Below, in pieces: positions 56,231 to 64,000 of a stretch of DNA of 64,000 nt. The DNA comes from Trichomonas vaginalis G3 (taxonomy: Eukaryota; Parabasalia; Trichomonadida; Trichomonadidae). How positions within the stretch are numbered: the first letter of the stretch is position 1; each line of letters opens with the position of its first letter. The stretch spans positions 29,899,896 to 29,963,895 of the forward strand of contig NC_067206.1 of assembly GCF_026262505.1 (NCBI RefSeq). Direction: 5' to 3'. The position numbers and the translations under genes are program-made. Below the pieces are notes generated by a model that did not search any database, was not told the origin of the DNA, and worked only from the letters and a program-made list of their open reading frames with translations.

Positions 56231-57934
56231 ATGTCGATAGTAAAGATTGAGGGAATTTTAGAGAAGAGTAAATTCATTGACGGAAAAATCGTCTCTGATT
56301 CTCTTTCTAATATACTTACCGAGCTCTGTCAGCTTGTTTCTCTTCAAGGAAATCAGATAAATATTTTAATGGCCAGTAAAAAAGACACAGACACAGTAAT
56401 GTCGAAGTTTGTACCGAAAGAAGAGTATGATGAACAAATACAGAAACTAAAAGAAACCATATCTCAAATGAATTCGCAACAAACAGAAATTAATAATTCA
56501 TTTTCGAACAATTTGAAGGAACAAGTACATGAACTGGAAATCAAAATGAATCAAATGCAAACTAATGCCAACGATACTACTGCAAAAATCGAAAAAGATG
56601 CTGAGTTTCAAACAACTTTATTTAATAAATTGATTTCTAAGCAAGAAACAACAACCAAGACATTAACCGAAGAAGTCAACTCCCTCAAATCGGATGTAGA
56701 ATACTTTACACAAGAGATCAAATCTCTCAAAAATTCGCCTGTGAAAGATGTTTTGTCACAAATGTCAATTATTGAGAGCCGCTTGGATGCAATTCCCGAA
56801 AAGTTCAATGTTTTAGAGAATAACTTCCGTACATCAAATATATCTTTAGTTACAAAAGTTAATGATTTTATTTCAAATATGTCGAAATTCGAAGAGCAGG
56901 TCAGACACGAGCTCTTGGATATAAGAAGAATGACTGTAGACTTCCCGACATTTACGATTGATGGTAAACTTGACACTCCTTCGTTAATTCAAGCTGTAAA
57001 TCGCGATACAAGAAGAATTGACTCATTTAACGAAATGATATCAGGTCTTGGTAATTCATTTAACAATCTGGTTGGTAAATTTGAGCAATTAGAAACGCAT
57101 TTCCAAAATATGGAATATTCTATCTGCGAATTTTCAAATACCGTGCAAAATACTACTACATCTCTTCAGAAGAGAACGGATCTCAATCACGAGCACGTTA
57201 AAAAGCTTGGAAAAGAGATCAAAATTGTTTATGATAATTTATCTACCTTTTCAAGGCAAGCAACTGATGGTCTAGCCCACGATGCGACAGTTCTTACCAA
57301 GGTGTTGTCCCATTTCGAGAAGATATCCAACAGGCCAGTCCCGGTGATCCAAGGCTATGAAGAATTTTACAACGATCAAAACGATTTATTCAATCAGATC
57401 GGAAAGTGCGCTGACGATTTCAACAAGGCGATCTTCCGCCATATGAAGGCCGACCTGGAGGGCATCCCCTCGCAGTTCATTTACCTTCCGAGCAACGAAG
57501 TCGACGAGGCGTACAAATCCCAATCAAAGGAACACATTGAAGAGAACAGGAAGCAGGCAGAGTCATCGACGAACCAAAGGATAGAGACAATTAACAAGAA
57601 AATTACAGTAATTTGCGATAATTTGTCAGAATTACAAAAATCAATGGACAGTCAATTAAGACAAAAAGCAAATGCTGAATATACAGATAGGATGTTTGAA
57701 AAGCTCAAACATGCCCTTGATAAACAAAAAGATTTTATTTCGGACTCGATTTCGTCGTTTTCTGCCGCTACAGCTCCTCTTCCTTACGCAATGTCGAATA
57801 GAGAAAGGCCTTCTACAGTTACTGGTCAAAGATTCGCAGCGCAAAGGAAGAGTTTAAACGCTATCGGTTCTCATGAGCTTTTATACGGAAAAAGGAGTAG
57901 TGTTGTAAGCAGTCCTCTTGTTGGTCGAAAGTAA
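56231..57934 (+). CDS. Long coiled-coil protein
   Basis: 567 residues from the ATG at 56,231 (one codon upstream is a TTG). A short folded head (about 1-50) is followed by extended coiled coil with frequent Gln/Asn/Glu/Lys heptads (60-340 and 430-510), a less coiled break near 370-420 (IPSQFIYLPSNEVDE), and a basic Ser-rich tail (YGKRSSVVSSPLVGRK). Probably a cytoskeletal or flagellar structural protein; this rests on composition alone. The stretch 57,290-57,570 is clearly GC-richer than the rest of the gene. Confidence 0.75.
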   Translation: MSIVKIEGILEKSKFIDGKIVSDSLSNILTELCQLVSLQGNQINILMASKKDTDTVMSKFVPKEEYDEQIQKLKETISQMNSQQTEINNSFSNNLKEQVHELEIKMNQMQTNANDTTAKIEKDAEFQTTLFNKLISKQETTTKTLTEEVNSLKSDVEYFTQEIKSLKNSPVKDVLSQMSIIESRLDAIPEKFNVLENNFRTSNISLVTKVNDFISNMSKFEEQVRHELLDIRRMTVDFPTFTIDGKLDTPSLIQAVNRDTRRIDSFNEMISGLGNSFNNLVGKFEQLETHFQNMEYSICEFSNTVQNTTTSLQKRTDLNHEHVKKLGKEIKIVYDNLSTFSRQATDGLAHDATVLTKVLSHFEKISNRPVPVIQGYEEFYNDQNDLFNQIGKCADDFNKAIFRHMKADLEGIPSQFIYLPSNEVDEAYKSQSKEHIEENRKQAESSTNQRIETINKKITVICDNLSELQKSMDSQLRQKANAEYTDRMFEKLKHALDKQKDFISDSISSFSAATAPLPYAMSNRERPSTVTGQRFAAQRKSLNAIGSHELLYGKRSSVVSSPLVGRK

Positions 57935-58081
57935 TTCTTTGTATTTTTTTATTGTTTTGTTTTTTTTTATACTAAAATCGAAAAAAATATTTTTAAGAAA
58001 CTTTATTACAGGAAAACAGTAAGTTCCATTAACAAACTAATATGTATTTATGCAAACAAACATCAAAACAAAAATATATAA

Positions 58082-58687
58082 TTAAATATCTAATTTTTTG
58101 AAGTATAAATCGTACATTACTGCATCTTTCTTCTTTATCTCTTTGAAAAATTGCTTGATTTCTGATTCTTTTGCATATAATTTCTGTTTGAGCGCTTCAA
58201 TTTTGTTATTTCCTCGAGTCAATGCATCGCTATTGTTAGCCTTAACGAAAGTAGGTGTTAACAATTCTATTATTTGTAAATCTGTAAGTTTTTGAATGAT
58301 AATTTTTGCCCCATCTTCATTGGGATAAAACGTTACATTATACTTCTTTTGATTTTTCGTAGTATTTCTAAGAATATCTAAAAGTTCGTATGCAAATTGT
58401 TCAAAATTTGCTTTAGTTTTGCTTTGTTGAATTAGTTTATCGTAATCTTCTGCAGTAAATTTGGATTCTATAAGATAAAATATATCTGAATCTAAAGTAA
58501 TTTCGAATTTAAGCCATTTGAGAGTATCTAGAAGTCTTTTCTTAGACATTTTTAAATGAAAATTGATAACTTCCTTGTTTTCTCCATTCTGACAAGTGAA
58601 TGGTATGTCTGCATCAAAGAGTTCGAAAGTTCCGTAAGGAACTCTGTATTTTTTTGTTTGTTCGGTCTTTTTCATTGATGCAAACAT
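58082..58687 (-). CDS. SAS-6/XRCC4-superfamily-like head with short coiled coil
   Basis: 201 residues from the ATG at 58,687 (five codons of open frame upstream begin with TTG). Residues 15-150 follow the SAS-6 N-terminal pattern: a strand-rich start, then LKFEITLDSDIFYLIESKFT and DYDKLIQQSKTKANFEQFAYELLDIL, which parallel the family's DPFFLYSL-x-DF-x-LK...DF-x-FP-x-ELL, and a last strand set near 116-150. Residues 160-190 start a coiled coil (IEALKQKLYAKESEIKQFF) but the protein ends soon after. Known SAS-6 proteins build the centriole cartwheel and have much longer coiled coils. This could be a short SAS-6 paralogue or another XRCC4-superfamily member such as CCDC61. Called by pattern. Confidence 0.55.
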   Translation of the reverse strand: MFASMKKTEQTKKYRVPYGTFELFDADIPFTCQNGENKEVINFHLKMSKKRLLDTLKWLKFEITLDSDIFYLIESKFTAEDYDKLIQQSKTKANFEQFAYELLDILRNTTKNQKKYNVTFYPNEDGAKIIIQKLTDLQIIELLTPTFVKANNSDALTRGNNKIEALKQKLYAKESEIKQFFKEIKKKDAVMYDLYFKKLDI

Positions 58688-59045
58688 TTTTTTAAACGTC
58701 AAAATTTTTTTGGAATCTTTTTTTATTTTATTAAAATTGTTAGAAATATTCTCATTTTTTGAATTTCAAGAAAATTTTGGAATTTTTATGATCTACCAAA
58801 GAATGAATAAATACTAGTACATTCATTTTATCACAGATTACTTTAAATTTTTAATACTTTTTTTTTTGAATATTTTTTTTTTCTCCAATTTTCATAAAAT
58901 ACATAATTTACATCCCATAACACAATGTGAACATGTCAAACACATCTTCCAAATTTAATAAATCCTAAATTTTTATTCAATTTTCATGAATATTTGGGCA
59001 AAGATTTAATTTTGATATTTAAACAATATATACACAAACATTTTA
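58688..59045. other. Intergenic, no gene seen
   Basis: AT-rich with long T runs. It holds the upstream region of the SAS-6-like gene and the 3' flank of the E2F-like gene. No other feature. Confidence 0.4.
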
Positions 59046-59810
59046 TTAGTAAATCTCGACCATTCTGACAGGAGAAAGGGGTTCAATCGGGATCGGTTCT
59101 TGCTCCGCGATAGAACTAACAGTTATATGCGAAGCTCTCATCTTTTGTAATAAAAGAGCATATCTAGATGACTTAACCTCATCAATATATGATTGCTCAA
59201 TTCTCTGTAATTGGGAAGCAATAGAATTAAATGGGAAAAGATTTTTGAATTTTAGATTCATGAAAACTTCCGAAACAATTGATTTTGAGTCAATCATAAG
59301 GTTGTATGTACCAATTTGATAAGAATGCATAATCAAACCAATCTGTTCCAAAAAGAATGCAGAGAGATATAATCTCCTAAGGAGTTGGCTCATTTTCGAG
59401 CGCTTTTGGGTCATTACAAGGCAAATTTGTTTTAATGCTAATTCTGTTGATCCAAAAAAGAGGAACAAAGTTATTGTTGTTAGAGCAAGTTGCCCAATAG
59501 GAGGAGATTCAGGCATCTTAAATATGGACCAAAAGTCTTGATTTATTGCTAACTTTTCAACTCTTTCGTATTCTTGACGGATTACGAAGAGCATATTCTC
59601 TTCTCCAGCCCAACAATAAACTTTATTCATACTTTTCGTGCATAATCCGATTGCGCAAAGTACATTAAATAAATCATAAAATCTTCTCTTTTCGCAGTTT
59701 TCAATTTCGGCCATGGTACTAACTTTGATATACTCACCTGGCTTTGAGTGACACAGGTTGATGACGTTTTTTACGGTGTTCGCGAAGTTACTTTCTTTTC
59801 CAATATTCAT
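59046..59810 (-). CDS. E2F-like protein with two winged helices
   Basis: 254 residues. The first DNA-binding fold (about 8-70) ends in the E2F signature: EKRRFYDLFNVLCAIGLC then NKVYCWAGEEN, parallel to RRIYDVTNVLEGIGLI and IxWxG. A second, weaker winged helix (about 105-162) ends RRLYLSAFFLEQIGLI. Two such domains in one chain with no dimerisation or marked-box region is the plan of atypical E2F7/8, which repress cell-cycle genes. The C-terminal 60 residues contain a short helix and a Pro/Glu tail. Function by family inference; the first domain is convincing, the second likely. Confidence 0.7.
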   Translation of the reverse strand: MNIGKESNFANTVKNVINLCHSKPGEYIKVSTMAEIENCEKRRFYDLFNVLCAIGLCTKSMNKVYCWAGEENMLFVIRQEYERVEKLAINQDFWSIFKMPESPPIGQLALTTITLFLFFGSTELALKQICLVMTQKRSKMSQLLRRLYLSAFFLEQIGLIMHSYQIGTYNLMIDSKSIVSEVFMNLKFKNLFPFNSIASQLQRIEQSYIDEVKSSRYALLLQKMRASHITVSSIAEQEPIPIEPLSPVRMVEIY

Positions 59811-60873
59811 ATTTTTGAAAGGTGTTATTAACCCAAATAACCGTTTTATATCGCAACTTGAAAATTGAAAATAATATCAGTTAGTATATTTATATTAAAA
59901 TTCCGCAATGTTGGCAATCAAAAGATTTTGATAATCAATTTTGAGAAGTTTGCATTATGCAAAATCACGTCATATTGGATAATGTCAATTTTATTATTCA
60001 TTATTATATAGATACAATAATGCAGTATATTTTAAGTTTGGATCACATTTTATACATTCTGTAATTTTGGATGTGTTTATTAAACCATTTAGTTTTAGCA
60101 TCATTTCTTATTATGCGATTTTACATAAAACTATACAAATTTTGAGATCGGGCGGTAAAATTTTTAGATTGAGGCTTTGCTATAGGATATGAGGTTTGAT
60201 CGTTAGGTTCTTTAAAGATCAGAATGAATGTTTAATCTCTTTAATCAAAATCTCATCGGAGTGAGTTCAGATTTTTTATTTTTTCAGATTTGTCAATTTT
60301 TTCAGATTTGTCAATTATCATTAATATTTAAAACATTTTTGGAGTTCTGTATCATGTTGTTTTAGATTCCACGGGGCAACACTCTATTAAATCGAAAATT
60401 TCACGAAAACTTTAGAAATAAGGAGATTCGTATAATGACTCGGTATTTTATTAGATATGAGGAAAATCATTAAATGTGTAAAGTGTCCATATGCAATTTA
60501 CATTTTATTCATTCATATCCATTAAAATATTACATAAAACCTCATGTACAATGAGGATAAGCAACCAAATACTATTGCATATCATTTTAACTTCCAAAGG
60601 GACCAAATTCAAAATAAAATATTTTGTTCGATTCTAATATAGATAAAAATCTTACAAAACATAAAGATTCTCTTTACATATGCGAAAGACAATATCAGTA
60701 TAACAAATCTTGCTTCTATCTTTCATTTTTAAAAATCTCAGATTCTGGATTTCAATTAAAAATACCCAAATTAGACAGCCAATAGGATGGACAATCAATG
60801 TTCATGATGAAATACAATATTATTTTTTTTGTCAATCTCATCAAATTCAATAGTTGTAAATTTTATTTGCCAA
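59811..60873. other. AT-rich intergenic DNA, no gene seen
   Basis: Divergent upstream region of the E2F-like gene and the transporter. The word TTTTTTCAGATTTGTCAATT is tandemly repeated once near 60,280-60,317. No coding frame. Confidence 0.5.
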
Positions 60874-61985
60874 ATGGTTGAATATTCTTTTAGATTTAAA
60901 GCATTAATTTTAACTGCTTTCTTCCTTTGTGGAGGCGCTGGTGCTGTCTTAGGGAATATAATTTACAATATGAAGTCTTTAGGTTTACATAATACAGTAA
61001 AATCTTTCCAAAAACCGATTTTTCAGACATGGTCAATGTTTTTTGCAATGACATTACTCATATTTGATATACCATACTTTAAAACAGGAGTGTGCCCAGG
61101 TTACACTACTGGCGGAGTAATTAGAGGAATTGGATTATTCCGCGTCGTTTCAATTCCATCACTTTGCGATTTAGTTTCAACATATTTACAGAATATAGCC
61201 TATTATATCTTCCTCCTTCAGTTTGGCAAATCACAAGAGGCTCAATTTTACTTTTTACTGCAATTTTATCAATTTTCTATCGAAAGAAGAAACTACGCTC
61301 CCACGAATGGATTGGTGTCATTACGACAATCATTGGCATCTCAATTGTCGGCGTTTCTTCCATACTTTTGAACAAAGATCAATCATCAACGAGCAGAGAG
61401 TCATCTACAGCCATACAATTTATTGCAATACTATTAGTATTCATTGCTCAAGCATTGCAAGCTCTCCAAACTGTTGTTGAAGAGAAATTACTCCACGATA
61501 TCGAAAGTACAGAAAATGAGTTAGTTTCATACGAAGGAATCTGGGGTCTTTACTTCACAACATTCATTGCAATGCCAGTGGCGCAAATCCTTCCTGAAAG
61601 CATGTCCGATTCCCTTTTTGAACACACAGGAGAAAGTTTTTTGATGATTTCTCACTCACTTTTACTTTTCTTCTGCATAATTTGCTACATGATGACTGTT
61701 GTAGTCTACAACGTAAGTGGAATGTACGTTACGTCTTTTAGTTCCGCAATTCATAGAAATATCTATGAATCACTCAGAACTTCCGTTGTTTGGGTTCTTT
61801 TAGTGATCATTCACTATGCATTTCCAAACAGTGGATCTGGAGAAGGTTTATCTATTTATTCTCTCGTTGAATTGCTTGGATTCTTGATTTCAATACTCGG
61901 ATCTTTCATTTATAACGAAGTTATCAAGATCAATTGCTTTGGATCCAACAAAGATAATAAGATTCCACTTTTGGCTGAAAATTAG
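60874..61985 (+). CDS. SLC35F6-like membrane transporter, split between two frames
   Basis: From the ATG at 60,874 the first frame encodes FRFKALILTAFFLCGGAGAV, PIFQTWSMFFAMTLLIFD and RVVSIPSLCDLVSTYLQNIA, the N-terminal helices of SLC35F6-type drug/metabolite-superfamily transporters. The remaining helices (WQITRGSILLFTAILSIFY, EWIGVITTIIGISIVGVSS and so on, to LGSFIYNEV) lie in another frame from about 61,205. The switch falls near 61,200-61,216 and needs a shift of one base back or two forward. I see no trichomonad intron signals (GTATGT, ACTAACACACAG) there. It is a recent one-base change, a sequence error or, less likely, programmed frameshifting. Both halves keep good coding quality. 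About 10 helices in total; the substrate is unknown. Confidence 0.75.
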
Positions 61986-62490
61986 TGTTTTATTGTTTTA
62001 TATTTTTGTTTATACTATTTTAAAGAATGCGATACTATCTTATTTTTATTTTTGATTTTGCCTACAACTGCAGCTAGACGTGGATTCCAACATATTATAT
62101 CTCTCTTTTATAATTTCTTCATCGTTCAATGTTTGAAATTCTTGACTCTTCCAATAATTTCAATCCTAATTGCGTTTTTTGGAGGTTATCACACATTTAT
62201 AACTTGAACATACATTAAAATCAGGTTGTATATGAAAGAAAAACTATCTTCTACTAAACTAACAATAAAATCCATTATTTTGCTTAAATTATACATAAAT
62301 CACCTATAAATAAAACGAAATGGAACGTAAACTAATGTTCTGCGCTAATCAAATCCGTTTTTAAAAATATAATTACATAAAATCCTAACCACAAGAAAAA
62401 TATTGATTAATTATCCGATAGATTGCATGTTCAAATGCATGCTAATATTGCTTTATATTCAATACATACAAAATAGTAATAACATAACAC
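61986..62490. other. Convergent intergenic region, no gene seen
   Basis: About 500 bases between convergent genes. The stop codon of the transporter lies in TTAGTG, with AT-rich 3' flank. Nothing else supported. Confidence 0.4.
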
Positions 62491-63060
62491 TTATTCAATT
62501 CTTACAGGTATTTCTTTTGATCTATGCCTTAGTTGAGTATTTGGAAGTGGATAATCGTCAAATAAAGGTAATCTGTTTGTGGATAAAAATGGTTTTTCTG
62601 GAATTATAGTTTGAGAAGCAGTTTCTTCAGCTTGCTCTCTTTGTTTAATAATCTTCATAGACTCATTGAGAATCTTTGGTAACATTCTCGAAGATTCCCA
62701 ATTCTGGAAAAATCTGTCTTCTGCCTTAATGCGCTCCATTATCTCCATTTTACGCATCTTAGCAGCAAATTTCTTAGGGTTTTGTTTGCTATCATCTGTA
62801 ATTTTGCTTTCTGATTCTTCCAAAACTGTATTATGTGAAACAATCTTCTTTCGGAAGACGATAATCTTATCACCTTCGTTTATTTCATAATATCCCAAAG
62901 TGATTTCGTTGTTAAGAATCTTTCCCTTGTGAATCAATAAGATCTTAAAAGAATCATTGAAGCTAAGATTATTTTCTTCAATTATATCTCCAACTAGTTG
63001 GCTTTTGTTGACATTGATAGTGGTAGATTTGCCAGACATCTCTTCCAATCTGATATTCAT
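62491..63060 (-). CDS. Ubiquitin-like domain protein
   Basis: 189 residues. Residues 1-70 fit a ubiquitin-like fold: MNIRLEEMSGKSTTINVNKS, then FKILLIHKGKILNNEITLG and EINEGDKIIVFRK, matching the family's LIxxGKxL...L..Y.I..G..I. The rest (75-160) is a charged helix (KFAAKMRKMEIMERIKAEDR) and a Pro-rich end. No C-terminal Gly-Gly, so it is not a conjugated modifier. More likely a shuttle or adaptor that offers its ubiquitin-like head to proteasome or p97 partners (inference). An initiator-like TCATT lies before the ATG. Confidence 0.75.
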   Translation of the reverse strand: MNIRLEEMSGKSTTINVNKSQLVGDIIEENNLSFNDSFKILLIHKGKILNNEITLGYYEINEGDKIIVFRKKIVSHNTVLEESESKITDDSKQNPKKFAAKMRKMEIMERIKAEDRFFQNWESSRMLPKILNESMKIIKQREQAEETASQTIIPEKPFLSTNRLPLFDDYPLPNTQLRHRSKEIPVRIE

Positions 63061-63069
63061 GATAAATGA

Positions 63070-64000
63070 ATTTTCAAGCTACTCTCTGAAAGTAATTTTC
63101 TGAGCTTTATCACAATTCTTGACGATTACCGAACATGAAAATTAATAGGTAATATGAAGAAATTACTATTTTTAAAGTTTTTCATTATGGAATAAAATTG
63201 TGAGTGTATTGATTGGCGTACTTTTTTTATCTTCAAAATCGAAAAAAATATTTCATTGTGCACTTTGCTTATATATTACATTTAAATGTAAAAAATTGAA
63301 AAGAAGACTGAAAAGTATAAAGTTGAAAAACTATATAGAAATTAACATCCTATAATGATTATTGGTCGAAGATTTAACTCAAAAATTTGTGGCTAATGTT
63401 CAATTTAAAAATATCTATCGGACTATAATAATTGAAAAATCAAATTTAAATATAAAAATTCGTTATCGCATTTTTTTGCGAAATATAACAAAACAAAAGA
63501 AATAAAATAAATATTGTACCATAAGTATAAATTTGACAGGAATAACATGTATTCAATTTTTTGCCTTTCGCACATCCTCCTTATTCGATTTGAAGATTAG
63601 TCGTAGTAACAGATATGGAAACATTTTTCCCGATTAATTTTCTGCAACTGCGATTCTTCAATTACACACGATGTTTTTTTCCGCAATACCAATACTTAAA
63701 TTACATATTTATATCATAGTATATACATATTTGACAAAAACCCTCATAAAAACTATCAAGCTTATATCTACTGATGTTTTGCATCTTCAATTTTGATTCT
63801 AGGTCTATAATTATTCACAAATATATCAGAAATCATCCATATACAATTTGAGATACCACAAGAGATGCATCTAACGGTATCAAAGCTATTCCACAAAAAT
63901 CAAAATCATAACATAATAAGAGTAATGAATCGGCAAACCCAAATTTTAGCTAAAAGTGACAGGGAAAAAAAACGTTTAGTATTAAAAAAAAGACCGATGA
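63070..64000. other. AT-rich intergenic DNA, no gene seen
   Basis: No sustained open frame, repeat or RNA gene to the end of the window. Confidence 0.5.

Overview
The window looks like genomic DNA of a trichomonad parabasalid (Trichomonas or Tritrichomonas). The support is: very AT-rich intergenic DNA, compact genes with no visible introns, initiator-like TCAYW motifs 1-20 bases before many start codons, R2R3 Myb, NT-C2, BEACH and leishmanolysin-like families, and a whole-length Maverick (Polinton). The species call is inference; no rRNA or marker gene is present.

Left host region (1-22,746). Host genes lie on both strands: a small unknown protein, an NT-C2 domain protein, a PH plus AGC-type protein kinase, a two-repeat Myb factor, a secreted protein with two leishmanolysin-like domains that both lack the HEXXH site, and a 2,145-residue BEACH-family scaffold with a C-terminal zinc finger. 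Between them lie three non-coding elements with inverted termini: 7,665-8,713 (TTAA-flanked), 13,262-14,527 (a foldback with 420-base arms) and 14,930-16,205.

Middle region (22,747-52,503) is a nest of two mobile elements. The outer one is a non-coding, hairpin-rich foldback-type element with terminal arms of about 434 bases, tandem repeats (47, 133 and 69 base units) and an 810-base palindrome. A 25.1 kb Maverick (22,852-47,934) has inserted into its left arm. The right arm keeps the uninterrupted target, so the junctions and a 5-base TTGGT duplication can be read directly. The Maverick has poly-A/poly-T tipped terminal repeats. It carries capsid, putative penton, packaging ATPase, protein-primed DNA polymerase B, integrase remnants, a superfamily 3 helicase, an HNH endonuclease, three KilA-N proteins, an N6-adenine methyltransferase, phage-like tail-fibre (collar) proteins and a small amphipathic basic protein. 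Several parts look broken, so it is treated as a fossil, though a fairly young one. Many of its genes share an A/T-tract upstream motif that differs from the host initiator.

Right host region (52,504-64,000). This holds two multispanning membrane proteins, a long coiled-coil protein with an unusual GC-rich patch, a short SAS-6/XRCC4-superfamily-like protein, an E2F-like protein with two winged helices, an SLC35F6-like transporter split between two reading frames, and a ubiquitin-like domain protein. The host genes look like an ordinary mixture of regulators, cytoskeletal and membrane proteins, with no sign of an operon or functional cluster.
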